A DNA stretch of 64,000 nucleotides, from assembly GCA_032164245.1 (NCBI GenBank), contig JAVMKO010000165.1, forward strand, positions 1 through 64,000, given 5' to 3'. The position numbers and the translations under genes were made by a program. Positions 23,571-33,701 of this stretch are shown here, in pieces. Source of the DNA: Sternotherus odoratus (lineage: Eukaryota; Chordata; Testudines; Kinosternidae). Each line of letters starts with the position of its first letter. Position 1 is the stretch's first letter. Below the pieces are notes generated by a model. It saw nothing but the letters and a program-made list of their open reading frames with translations. It did not search any database and was not told the DNA's origin.

Positions 23571-24940
23571 CCGTTCACCGGGGCAGCCTGCACGGGAAGG
23601 CAGGAGAGCGGGCGGGGCCCGGGTCAGAGGAGCCGAGATGCCGCCGCTGCCCCCGCCCCGTGAGGACCCGCCCCCCCCTCCGCGGCCCGGGGGGGGGCAG
23701 TGGAGAAAAGGGGGGGTCCTGGGAGGGGAACCCCAAAGCAGGCGCGGGGTACTGGGGGTGGGTGCCACTGCAGGGTATAGGGGGCACCCTTCACCTGCCT
23801 CACCCCCTCCATGCCATGGGGTTCTGTGCACCCCACTTTCCCTCTCCCCCCACCACCTGGACCCCTATTATGTAGGCTGTAAGGGCTGGGTATCCCCCCC
23901 GTAAGCCACGACCCATGTTCCTGTTGGGGCACCCCCTGATATTGGGGGGCTCTATGCAAATGAGGCATCCCTATACCAAGGAGCGGGGGTGATTTGCATA
24001 ACATGGCACCACCGGGGAAGGAGCAAAATCGGGCGCGCTCCCTCGCCATGGCAACCAGATTCGTGGGAGGCAGGGGTTAGGGGGCAGTGACCCGCACGTT
24101 CGCAGGGGCCAACGGTGAATCAATGAGAGGCCTCCAGCTCTTTCACTTGCATAAGCCCCGAGGGTGGGGCAAAGTCCGGGGGTTAAGGATGTCCATTTCA
24201 CCTTAACTCTGCCCCCCCCCGCCTATGCGTTTGGCTACAGCCCCCTCGTCGGCTGGGTTCGAGACTCTAGAACCCCAGCACAGGCCCCTTTCTTGTGAGC
24301 TGGGGAGGATGTTGGTCACAACAGTAGGTTGTTATCCCCTAGGCAGATCCAGACACCCCAGGGCGGGGCGGGGGCATGTGAATGTCAAGAATCTGGACAA
24401 CTGGGTTCTTAGCCTTTCCTCTGGGAGGGCAGTGGGGGCTGGGAGCCAGGACTCCTGGGTCCTCTCCCCACCTCTGGAAGGGGAGTGGGGCCTAGCGGTT
24501 AGAGCAGGAGGCGGTTGGGAGCCAGGATGCCTGGGTTCTCTCCCTGACTCTGGGACAGGAGTGGGGGCTGGTGGGTTAGATCAGAGGGGAATTGGAGCCA
24601 GGACTCCTGGGTTCTCTCCCCAGCTCGGGGAGGGGGTTAGTGTATCCACCCTGGGCATGTGCCCCATAGCGGGGGTGGCGCCTCTTCCCCCTCCCTTGCC
24701 CAGCCCTGCCCCCAGCCATCGCAATTCGCACGGGGCGACTCCCTCGCACGTCAGCGTGCGAGCATGTGCGTGATTCCCACGTTCTCACTCCCGACCCGCA
24801 GCCCCTGCCCTGCCCCCGCCACACCTGGGCCAGTGCCCCTCACTCCTGACTTGCAGCCCCACACTGCCTTGGGGGGCAGGGGGGCACAGAGATGTAGCTG
24901 GGCTGCATCCAGTGGAAGTGGGGGGTGCTGGGGGTCATGC
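23570..24940 (+). repeat. Duplicated block shared with 41.24-42.68 and 58.40-59.83 kb
   Basis: Direct similarity begins near the GTTCACCGGGGCAG text and ends exactly after CTGGGGGTCATGCTG. It contains the octamer ATGCAAAT at about 23954, TTTGCATAA near 23994, an Alu-unrelated GC-rich part and a run of 75-bp tRNA-like units at 24420-24640. No splice-bounded exon stands out. After the shared end this copy continues into minisatellite II, while the other two jump into minisatellite III. Confidence 0.85.
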
Positions 24941-25002
24941 TGCCTTCCCCCCACAACTGGCCAGCCAACAGGATCCCGCCTGTACACGCAGCGCCAGCGC
25001 TC

Positions 25003-25665
25003 CCAGAGACCCTACAATAACAAACCTCCGCACACCATCCCAGTGCCCACAGAGACCCTACAATAACAAATCTCCGCACACCATCCCAGTGCGCACAGAG
25101 ACCCTACAATAACAAACCTCCGCACACCATCCCAGTGCCCACAGAGACCCTACAATAACAAACCTCCGCACACCATCCCAGTGCCCACAGCGACCCTACA
25201 ATAACAAACCTCCGCACGCCATCCCAGTGCCCACAGAGACCCTACAATAACAAACCTCCGCACACCACCCCAGTGCCCACAGAGACCCTACAATAACAAA
25301 CCTCCGCACGCCACCCCAGTGCCCACAGAGACCCTACAATAACAAACCTCCGCACGCCACCCCAGTGCCCACAGAGACCCTACAATAACAAACCTCCGCA
25401 CGCCACCCCAGTGCCCACAGAGACCCTACAATAACAAACCTCCGCACGCCACCCCAGTGCCCACAGAGACCCTACAATAACTCATCTCCGCACACCATCC
25501 CAGTGCCCACAGAGACCCTACAATAACAAACCTCCGCACGCCATCCCAGTGCCCACAGAGACCCTACAATAACAAACCTCCGCACGCCATCCCAGTGCCC
25601 ACAGAGACCCTACAATAACAAACCTCCGCACGCCATCCCAGTGCCCACAGAGACCCTACATACAC
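25003..25665. repeat. 46-bp minisatellite II (GAGACCCTACAATAACAAAC units)
   Basis: About 14 nearly identical units. CCATCCCAGTGC landmarks at 25081 and 25127 give the 46-bp period. Units vary mainly at CACACC versus CACGCC and ATCCC versus ACCCC positions. Confidence 0.95.
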
Positions 25666-26780
25666 AATACTGTTTCACACGCACATTTTCCAATTACCAC
25701 CCTCTCTGCGAGTCCCAGAATTGCAGACTCGGCTACAGAACAGGATCAAAGCAAGCTCCGGGGAACGGAGCAGAGAGACAAATTGTGGCAGTTGCGTAAC
25801 TCCAGAGATTTTTGTGGCCGTCTTTTACAGTTCTGAGACCGCACGGATCAAATGCAGATCTTTTTGCAATGTTACAGTCAACTCTGACTTCTATGAAGTG
25901 GGAATTTTTGACAACGGCCATTCTCACGGTTTAGTCTGTTGCAACGTTCCCTCCAAAAAGACGTGCCTCCTGCAATCCAGTGGAAAACCTCACGAACCAA
26001 CCAGACAGACATTCGAAGCACGTGTATTTTGATTCTTTAAACCCCTTTCTTTAAAGGGACACTAAATTGCATTTGGGCACTAAGCTAGCACCAAATGCCA
26101 CAGTTCTCCTGCCTTCTAATCAAGTGATGCAAGTTACAAACTCCGTGGCCGCATGAATGTCCAGCTGAGAACAGCTGAGAACAAATGTTCTATCCCAGAC
26201 TGGCCGGCTAGTGACCAAAACAGGTGGCCTCTGCAATGATGTTTAACTTTCACCATCCGAGAATTTCACCAAGAGCCTCTCTCTAGACTGAGCAATGAAT
26301 CCTTCCGTTTTCTCCTTAGTTTGCCCACAAAGACTATATTGCTTAGTCAACAAGGTTATGTTTATATTCTACGATCTAACCACCTTAAAAGAGGCACTGA
26401 ATAACAAAATGATGGGTAGTGTCCTCCCAGAAGATTGAACCCCTGTCTTTGTCTGTTTTAATCATTTCTATCTAACCAATTCCACCCCCAGCTCCTCCCC
26501 ACCCATCTCTCAAGTCAAGTGTAACGTGATCTTCACACAATTCCCGGTCATCTTTTTAATGTATGGTCAGACAGCTCTGGGACTCGGTTGTAACGCCTGC
26601 TCCCTCTGGTGATTGGGATATAAATGACACACAAACAGTTTCTATATTTGTGTCCGTATTTAATGTCTCCGTAACGGCGTGGTGGATTTATTAAAAGGTT
26701 TAGAATCTAGATGGCACTAGATCGCATGTTTTCGTGCATATCAGAAATGACTGGATAATACTACAAACTGCACAGACTAT
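25666..26780. other. No recognised feature
   Basis: An open plus frame at 25721-26032 lies here but has no start context, splice sites or motifs that I recognise. Remaining sequence is AT-rich and unique-looking. Confidence 0.5.
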
Positions 26781-26786
26781 CTTCCA

Positions 26787-27130
26787 ATGGATGTAATTCG
26801 AATGCCACCAAAATCCAGGACCATTTGCTACCCTGCTCTGTGCTACAATGATTCCCGACTACTTGCTAGGCGTGGTAAAGGGTCCTACCGTGGAGAACGG
26901 AATAAGGCAGCCCTCCCCAGAAACCTGCAAAGGCTTTCAGAGTATCTCCAGGAGAGCTTCATGGAGATATCCCTGGAGGATTCCCGCTCCATCCCCAGAT
27001 GCAGACGTTAGCAGATTTTTCCAGTAGCTGTCCTGGTCGCGAATGCATCTTCAGGGCAAATTTAATCCTGAAACACACTTGCTTTTAAACCCTGCATTGT
27101 ATTTACAAAGGTACACTCACCAGGGATGCC
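26787..27130 (+). mobile_element. Probable transposon-derived 3' fragment (turtle repeat)
   Basis: The text GGCGTGGTAAAGGGTCCTAC, CAAAGGCTTTCAGAGTATCT and CTCCAGGAGAGCTTCATGGA, with a broken coding trace containing YLQESFMEISLEDSRSIP, matches my memory of a frequent turtle repeat, possibly Harbinger- or Myb/SANT-associated. The class is uncertain. Confidence 0.4.
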
Positions 27131-27264
27131 TTCCCCAGCTTCATGGTCTGGGAGCTGCCTTGAGAGGGTGTGGAGGGTATTGGCTTCAGGGTGATGAGCG
27201 GTTCCTGGCTCATTTCTGGGTATGCACACAAGCTGGGCTTGGGGTTAAGGGGAGAGGCGAGAAC

Positions 27265-27392
27265 TCAAACAATCTGGGTTCAGGTCCCAGTTTGCCCCAA
27301 ATTCCACATGCAAACTTGAGCGAATTACTTCAGCTCTCTGAGCCTCAGTTTCCCCATCTGTAAAAGGGAGAGCAGCCTCCCACCACTTACCT
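27265..27392 (+). mobile_element. MIR/CORE-SINE-like fragment
   Basis: It contains CTGGGTTCAGGTCCCAG, GCTCTCTGAGCCTCAGTTTC and CCCCATCTGTAAAAGGG, the core of the same SINE class as 20700-20950. Confidence 0.7.
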
Positions 27393-27427
27393 AGTCAGCC
27401 TTTGAGCGTTTTGTGGCAAGGACTCTC

Positions 27428-27695
27428 TGTCGCTGTGGGTCTGTCTACACTGCGGTTAGACACCGGCCCAGACCCGCTGACTTGGGCTCACACGGCTCAG
27501 GCTGTGGGGCTGTTTAATTGGGGTGTAGATGTTCCGGTTTGGGCTGCAGCCGAAGGTCCGGCCCCCTCCCACCTCGCAGGGTCCTACAGCCCGAGCCCCG
27601 ACATGGACACTGCAATTAAACAGCCCCTTCGCCTGGGCCCTGGGAGCCTGAGTCAGCCGGCATGGGCCAGCTGTGGGTTTTCAATGGCAGGGTGC
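27428..27695. mobile_element. Short TIR element (GGGTCTGTCTACACTGC family)
   Basis: The left end GGGTCTGTCTACACTGCG matches the TIR of 36208-36468. The interior shares GACTTGGGCTCAC, GGGGCTGTTTAATT and GCAATTAAACAGCCCC. The right TIR is decayed and merges into the first degenerate minisatellite units. Confidence 0.75.
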
Positions 27696-27704
27696 AGATT
27701 CCCT

Positions 27705-30215
27705 TGGTGTCTGTTCAGCACCAGTCACAACGGGGACCCTGATCTTGGTCAGTGTCAGTGCAGAGCCCTGCACAACAAGGGGCCTGACCTCAGCCAGGGG
27801 CTCTGGAACTCCCGGCATTACAGGAGCCCCGATTTTGTTTGGGGTCCCTGTAGCATCTGGCCTAATGTGGGGCCAGGACCTGTGCAGTGCCCAGTACAGT
27901 GGTGGGGTGTGATCTCTGTCGGGGTCAGTGCAGCGCCCAGTACAGTGGTGGGGTGTGATCTTTGTCGGGGTCGGTGCAGTGCCCAGTACAGTGGTGGGGT
28001 GTGATCTTTGTCAGGGTCAGTGCAGCGCCCAGTACAGTGGTGGGGTGTGGTCTTTGTCAGGGTCGGTGCAGTGCCCGGTACAGTGGTGGGGTGTGATCTC
28101 TGTCGGGGTCAGTGCAGCGCCCAGTACAGTGGTGGGGTGTGATCTTTGTCGGGGTCGGTGCAGTGCCCGGTACAGTGGTGGGGTGTGATCTTTGTCAGGG
28201 TCAGTGCAGCGCCCAGTACAGTGGTGGGGTGTGATCTTTGTCGGGGTCGGTGCAGTGCCTGGTACAGTGGTGGGGTGTGATCTCTGTCGGGGTCAGTGCA
28301 GCGCCCAGTACAGTGGTGGGGTGTGATCTTTGTCGGGGTGGGTGCAGTGACCAGTACAGTGGTGGGGTGTGATCTCTGTCGGGGTCAGTGCAGCGCCCAG
28401 TACAGTGGTGGGGTGTGATCTTTGTCGGGGTCGGTGCGGTGCCCAGTACAGTGGTGGGGTGTGATCTTTGTCAGGGTCGGTGCAGTGCCCGTACAGTGGT
28501 GGGGTGTGATCTTTGTCAGGGTCGGTGCAGCGCCCAGTACGGTGGTGGGGTGTGATCTTTGTCAGGGTCGGTGCAGCGCCCAGTACAGTGGTGGGGTGTG
28601 ATCTTTGTCGGGGTCAGTACAGTGGTGGGGTGTGATCTTTGTCAGGGTCGGTGCAGTGCCCGTACAGTGGTGGGGTGTGATCTTTGTCAGGGTCGGTGCG
28701 GCGCCCAGTACAGTGGTGGGGTGTGATCTTTGTCAGGGTCGGTGCAGCGCCCAGTACAGTGGTGGGGTGTGATCTTTGTCAGGGTCGGTGCAGTGCCCAG
28801 TACAGTGGTGGGGTGTGATCTTTGTCGGGGTCGGTGCAGTGCCCAGTACAGTGGTGGCGTGTGATCTTTGTCGGGGTCAGTGCAGTGCCCAGTACAGTGG
28901 TGGGGTGTGATCTTTGTCGGGGTCGGTGCAGCGCCCAGTACAGTGGTGGGGTGTGATCTTTGTCAGGGTCAGTGCGGCGCCCAGTACAGTGGTGGGGTGT
29001 GATCTTTGTCAGGGTCGGTGCAGTGCCCAGTACAGTGGTGGGGTGTGATCTTTGTCAGGGTCGGTGCAGTGCCCAGTACAGTGGTGGGGTGTGATCTTTG
29101 TCAGGGTCGGTGCAGTGCCCAGTACAGTGGTGGGGTGTGATCTTTGTCAGGGTCGGTGCAGTGCCCAGTACAGTGGTGGGGTGTGATCTTTGTCAGGGTC
29201 GGTGCAGTGCCCAGTACAGTGGTGGGGTGTGATCTTTGTCAGGGTCGGTGCAGTGCCCAGTACAGTGGTGGGGTGTGATCTTTGTCAGGGTCGGTGCAGT
29301 GCCCAGTACAGTGGTGGGGTGTGATCTTTGTCAGGGTCGGTGCAGTGCCCAGTACAGTGGTGGGGTGTGATCTTTGTCGGGGTCAGTGCAGTGCCAGGCC
29401 CAACGGGGACACAGATCTCAGTCTGGGTCTCTGAAGTGCCCAGCACCATGGAGGTAGCAACGTGGGCAGCAGTCGTGCGCTGCCTGGCACAAGGGGGGCC
29501 GTGATCTCCGTCCAGGTCTCACTTTTACCTGGCACAATATGGGACCAGATATCAGCTGGGATCTCTGCACTGCCCAGCACAACAGGGGCTCAGATCTCAG
29601 TTGGGGTCTCCACAGCACTTGTCGAAACAGTGGGGTCTGACCTCTGTTTGGGGTCTCTGCAGGGCCTGGCAGGACAGGGCCCAGATCTCAGTTGGGGTCT
29701 CTGCAGGGCCTGGCAGGACAGGGCCCAGATCTCAGTCGGGGTCTCTGCAGGGCCTGGCAGGACAGGGCCCAGATCTCAGTTGGGGTCTCCGCAGGGCCTG
29801 GCAGGGCAGGGCCCAGATCTCAGTTGGGGTCTCTGCAGGGCCTGGCAGGACAGGGCCCAGATCTCAGTTGGGGTCTCTGCAGGGCCTGGCAGGACAGGGC
29901 CCAGATCTCAGTTGGGGTCTCTGCAGGGCCTGGCAGGACAGGGGCCCTGATTTTGTTTGACGTCTCTGCAGCACTTGGAAGAACGGGAGCTGGATTTCAC
30001 TCCGTGGGGTTGCAGGGCCCGGCCCAACAGGGTCCCCGTTAGGGTCACGGTAGCGCCCGGCACAACAATTTCCCCGCTCTCTGTAGGGGTCTGTGCAGTT
30101 CCTGGCACCGCGAATGCCCCAAACTCGGTCAGGGTTTGTGCAGGGCCCATCCTGACCTCAGTCGAGACCTGAGCCACACTCGGTACGATACGAGCCCCGA
30201 TCTCAGGATCACTGG
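27705..30215. repeat. Minisatellite III tract 0: 46-bp array with 44-bp and degenerate edges
   Basis: 27870-29395 holds about 33 units of 46 bp (landmarks GGGTGTGATC at 29041 and 29087). 29640-29950 holds seven 44-bp units with GGGCCTGGCAGGACAGGG. The flanks 27705-27870, 29396-29640 and 29950-30215 hold decayed 44-45 bp units. All share GGTC...TGCAG...GCCC...GATCT, so they form one family homogenised in its centre. A 34-bp short unit lies near 28610. Confidence 0.9.
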
Positions 30216-30265
30216 GGAGAAGAGCGGGAAGATTGTCATGGCTTTGAGATCAGGATTTCAGAACT

Positions 30266-30381
30266 AGGGTGAGCAGACAGCAAGGGTCAAAAACCAGGAG
30301 AGGGGGTGGGGGGGGTAAGAGGAGCCTGTATAAGAAAAAGACCCCAAAATTGGGACTGTCCCTATAAAATCGGGTCACCCT
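30266..30381 (-). mobile_element. Short TIR element, minus orientation (unit A)
   Basis: Begins AGGGTGAGCAGACAGCAAG and ends CCTATAAAATCGGGTCACCCT. It is the reverse complement of the 19797/22056/36598 family. Confidence 0.82.
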
Positions 30382-30384
30382 GTT

Positions 30385-30985
30385 CAGAACGGAGGAGAAA
30401 ATGGGGCACAAATGAAACATTTGCCACTAGAAGAGAGAAGCACCAACATGGGGGGAGATTTCCTGTCCCCATTCAACGGCTCAAGGGAAAGGGGGGAAGT
30501 TGGGGGGGATTATACAGCGATAGTCAATCAACAGCTGAATAAGAACAGAAGAGCGGCCGCCATGGGTCAGCCAGTGGACTGAGCCTCCCCGCACGTATCC
30601 AGTTCTCTGGTCTGGTCCCAGCCTCCTCCGGCGAGGAGTTCCACAGGTTAACGGGACGGGATGGGGTGATGTGGGGACAGGAGGGGGGCGGGGTCAGGTC
30701 CCTGGATGTGGGGAGGGGCCGGGCAGTGGGGGCTGGGGGGGAGGGGGAAGTAGCTGGAAAAACGGGGGGGCTTCTCCCCCCCACCCCATGCAGGGACCCC
30801 GGGGGACTGGCCCCCTCCCCCCGCCCCCCCAGGGCAGAGCCTGGCTGGGGGGGCGTTGGTCTCCTGCGGGGACAGCAGCTCCGAGCCCCCGCCCGCGAGC
30901 AGCCCCCCCCAGGCAAGTCACCACCTGGACCCTCAGCCCCGCCCCCGGGGCTCGCGCCGGTACCTGGAGGCGGCCGCTGGGCGAT
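30385..30985 (+). other. Upstream flank of promoter module (c)
   Basis: GC-rich DNA with GGTTAACGGGACGGG and CCCTGGATGTGGGGAGGGG. It is homologous to 47013-47620 and, inverted, to 23200-23570. Open frames of 130-230 codons here are GC-rich artefacts with no motif. Confidence 0.65.
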
Positions 30986-30986
30986 C

Positions 30987-31130
30987 TGCGCATGCCCAGA
31001 GCCGGGAGCGTTCCCAGTCCGGCTCTTCCCGCCCCCTGTCCGACGTCACTTCCGCCCCCGGGAGAGGCAGGAACTACATCTCCCAGCCTGCCCCGGGGGC
31101 GCTTCCGCTCTCTCCAGCCCAGGTCGTGAA
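30987..31130 (+). promoter_or_regulatory. Promoter module (c)
   Basis: NRF1-like TGCGCATGCCC at 30987-30997, ETS GTCACTTCCG at 31045-31054, ZNF143-like ACTACATCTCCCAG at 31073-31086, then CCAGCCCAGGTCG, where module (b) has a donor. Here the donor reads GTCGTG, which is weaker because the 692-bp deletion joins at exactly this point. Confidence 0.68.
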
Positions 31131-31518
31131 CTGCTCTGGGACTTGGGGTGCTGGGGGGTCGCTCTCTGCCCCCTTTATCCCCCCACCAACCCCACTCGCC
31201 CCCCTCCCCTACACGGCATCTACCCCTCCCCCACAGCCACCCCGGATTCCCGGTGGCCCCCATCTGGGGGAGAAAGGGGGGCGGGCTGGAGTCACCCTGA
31301 GGTTAAGAGCTGGCGTCTCCCGTGGGGTGCTGCAAAACTCAGCTTTGCTTCATTGTTTGTTTAAAAGAAGTTGGGGTTTGTAGCGCTCCCCTTCCTGGGT
31401 GGATGCTCAGCAGGCCCTGGCAGCGGCATAGGCCCTGCCCGGGCCTGCTGGGCCCCCCCCGGGGGGTGCTGCAAAACCCACCTCTGCTTAATGTAGAAAA
31501 ACAAGAACCAGACCCCAC

Positions 31519-31594
31519 CCTGCGTGAGCCGCTCAGTCACCTGCTGCGCCAGCGGCACCTTCGGCTCCGCCTCCACCTTGTCCTGCTGGGCCAT
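31519..31594 (-). pseudogene. Coiled-coil exon fragment, minus strand (unit A)
   Basis: From ATG at 31594 the minus strand reads MAQQDKVEAEPKVPLAQQV then TERLTQ, up to a donor-like GG|GTGGGG. The KV..AQ.VTERL part matches exon 1 of the coiled-coil gene at 18685-18781 (KVAPAQLVTERL). No matching downstream exons follow on this strand within the unit. Confidence 0.45.
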
Positions 31595-31608
31595 TGCCCC
31601 TCCCCCAG

Positions 31609-31675
31609 CCAGCCAATGGAGCAGCACTGCCAGGCGGCGCGGGAGGAGAGCGCTGGGCAGCTGGAGCGGGAGAAG
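31609..31675 (+). pseudogene. Coiled-coil exon fragment, plus strand (unit A)
   Basis: Acceptor CCTCCCCCAG and donor GAAG|GTGAGA bound 67 bp. The frame reads QPMEQHCQAAREESAGQLER then EK. It is charged and helix-prone, like the coiled-coil gene at 17.5-18.8 kb. Its ATG (31616) is only 22 bp from the divergent ATG at 31594. No partner exon of the same gene follows on this strand. Confidence 0.45.
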
Positions 31676-31881
31676 GTGAGACCCCCGCCCCGTGCCCCCC
31701 ACAGCTGTTGGGGGATCAGGATGGGGGACTGGGTGGGGGGAATTGTTGGGTTGGGGGGGGCCTGTGCAGGTGGGGGGCTGTCAGGAAGGGGGGAGCCTGG
31801 GGGTGGCAGGATTCAGGGTTCCAGGTGGGGTTTGGGAGGGTCCCTGTGCCCCCCTCCTGACCCCTTTGTTCCCCCCCCCAG

Positions 31882-31968
31882 GGCTGAGGGGGTCGCTGGA
31901 GCGGCTGCAGCTGGAGTACGTCGATATCGTCTTCGTCAACCGCATGGACGCCAACAGCCCCATGGAAG
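31882..31968 (+). pseudogene. KCNAB3: KCNAB3-like exon (voltage-gated K+ channel beta subunit), plus strand (unit A)
   Basis: Acceptor CCCCCCCAG and donor GAAG|GTGGGC bound 87 bp that reads [17 protein letters not shown] then [11 protein letters not shown]. From family knowledge this is the aldo-keto-reductase segment of Kv-beta, with the same exon-end phase as in KCNAB genes. Wording ([16 protein letters not shown]) is closest to KCNAB3. Changes such as VNRM instead of ANRP/ANRS suggest relaxed constraint. The neighbouring exon of the same gene lies 1.6 kb downstream on the opposite strand (33562-33641), so this is a rearranged fragment, not an intact gene. Confidence 0.75.
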
Positions 31969-32193
31969 GTGGGCTCCTCCCCCTGCCCCACTGGCTCCTC
32001 CCCCTGCCCCACTGGCTCCGCTACCTCCGCGCCTCTCCCCCCTTCCCATCTGGGGCGCCCCCATCCCAGCACCGAGAGCCCTCATGCATGTGTGTGTGTC
32101 TGTGACACCCCCCCCTCCCGGAGATGTTGGGGGAGCTGTGGGGGGCTGGGGCCCCCATATCTCCCCCTCACCTCTGTCTGCTTCCCCCCGCAG

Positions 32194-32229
32194 AGCATGA
32201 CCCCAACTTCCGCCTACTGCTGCTGGAAG
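32194..32229 (+). pseudogene. 36-bp microexon-like segment (HDPNFRLLLLE), unit A
   Basis: Acceptor TTCCCCCCGCAG and donor GAAG|GTACTG bound 36 bp. Its AG start completes the split codon left by the KCNAB-like exon (G|AG gives E), so the two would join in frame as ...NSPME-E-HDPNFRLLLLE. I know no KCNAB exon with this sequence. It may come from another gene or be chance. Confidence 0.35.
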
Positions 32230-33190
32230 GTACTGGAGAGACCCTCCCCCCATAAACCTCCCCACCCCATGGAAACCCTCTACAGCCCCATAGATCCCCA
32301 TAACTCCTATAGATCCCCCAGAACCTATAGAACCCAATAGGCCCCAGGTTGTGGGCTAGAGACCCCCCTGAACTTGCATTGTCACCCCCAAACCTCAGAC
32401 ACCTGAACTTCCCCATAGACCCGATCCCATAGAGCAGAGACCCCCTCAAACTCCATAGATCTGGCCCCATGGGTCCAAGCCCCCCCCCCCCGAATGCCCA
32501 TTAACCCCCCAACTCCCATAGACCTGGCCCCATAGCATGGAGATCCCCCAAACCCCATAGTTGCCCCTTAAAACCTGATGCCCCATAAACATCCTTGCCT
32601 CTCCCATGGACCCAGCCCTGTAGGGCAGTGATCCCCGAACCCCATTATCTCCCCTTGCTCTCCAAACCCCATAGAGCTCCCCCATAGAGTGGACTCCACA
32701 AACCTCCTTAGACCCAGCCCCATAGAGACATGCCCCAAAGCCCCCTAGAATGCTATAGCCTCCTAACCCCCGTTGATCTAGCAGTGTAAGATAGACACCC
32801 CACACTGGGTCATTGTGGGGTTCATGGGACTCTACCCTATAGGTCGGGCTCTATGGGTACGTGTCATTGCAAAGGGGTATCTGCTCGGTGGGCACCTCCC
32901 TCAGAGATAGCTCGGCCCAGGTCTCACCTCTGGCTGTGTGTGGAAAACCGCCCTCATTAGGTTTCAGAGTTAACACCCAATTGAGCTAAACGGGGCTGGG
33001 TCATGTATCTCTAGGGTCCATCTAGGAGTGAATTCATCACTGTTGGGTCTCCGGAAATAACCGGGTCACGGATATAAATTGGCCCAGGTTACACTGCGTG
33101 GCCGCAGAATGGGCAGGAAATGCTGCCATCAGTAGGTTTCAGAGTCAACAGCCCATAGAACGAACTGGTCATGGCACCCATGTCTGCCAG
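32230..33190. other. Intron-like DNA with CCCATAG/CCCCATAGA short repeats
   Basis: Irregular repetition of CCCCATAGA, AACCCCATAG and related text fills 32260-32770. From 32820 to 33180 there is unique-looking sequence without exon signals. Copied at 49557-50515. Confidence 0.55.
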
Positions 33191-33545
33191 TGGTGGTTAG
33201 AGCAGGGGGGGCTGGGAGCCAAGACTCCTGGGTTCTCTCCCGGCTCTCGGAGGGAAGCGGGGGCCGTTGGGTTAGAGCAGGGGGGACTGGGAGCCAGGAC
33301 TCCTGGGTTCTCTCCCCAGCTCTGGGAGGGGAGTGGGGGCTGGTGGTTAGAGCAGGGGGGGCTGGGAGCCAGGACTCCTGGGTTCTCTTCCTGGCTCTGG
33401 GAGAGGAGTGGGGGCTGGTGGTTAGAGCAGGGGGGGCTGGGAGCCAGGACTCCTGGGTTCTCTCCCGGCTCTCGGAGGGAAGCGGGGGCCATTGGGTTAG
33501 AGCAGCGGGGGCTGGGAGCCAGGACCCCTGGGTTCTCCCCTGCAG
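33190..33545 (+). repeat. 75-bp tRNA-like minisatellite, five units (unit A)
   Basis: GTTAGAGCAG occurs at 33196, 33271, 33346, 33421 and 33496: exactly 75 bp each. Every unit carries GGGAGCCAGGACTCCTGGG and TTCTCTCCC. Because 75 is divisible by 3, frames stay open on both strands and give false 25-residue repeat proteins. Confidence 0.95.
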
Positions 33546-33561
33546 GGGGTGGGACACCTAC

Positions 33562-33641
33562 TTCCCGGAAGTGTTGACCTCGGCCGTGTTGAAGAGGTTC
33601 ACCCTGTTCTCGTAGGCGATGGTCATCACGTTCTCCGCCGT
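33562..33641 (-). pseudogene. KCNAB3: KCNAB3-like exon, minus strand (unit A)
   Basis: On the minus strand, acceptor CCCCCCTAG and donor GGGAA|GTAGGT bound 80 bp reading TAENVMTIAYENRVNLFN then TAEVNTSGK. This matches the Kv-beta segment that in normal genes reads like ...[20 protein letters not shown]. The expected DTAEVY is NTAEVN here, losing the catalytic-tyrosine/aspartate surroundings of the aldo-keto-reductase fold. In a normal gene this exon precedes the 31882 exon on the same strand. Here it lies 3' of it and inverted. Confidence 0.75.
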
Positions 33642-33701
33642 CTAGGGGGGCAGAGAGCTGAGTCAGGCCATGGACCCACACTGCCCCGAGCACCTACGCA
33701 G

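Noticed and set aside
25721..26032. 103-codon frame as a gene
   Set aside because: No recognised motif, no splice context and no supporting neighbour. Left unassigned.
27870..29395. CRISPR-like array
   Set aside because: Unit length is regular but there are no unique spacers. Repeats are contiguous, the DNA is vertebrate, and no cas genes are present.
31322..32200. 292-codon plus-strand frame
   Set aside because: It runs through introns and the KCNAB-like exon in a different frame from the one that matches Kv-beta. Composition follows GC-rich non-coding DNA.
33098..33693. Repeated QDSWVLSPALGG-type peptide on both strands
   Set aside because: Product of the 75-bp tandem repeat, 25 codons per unit. 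No splice or start context.
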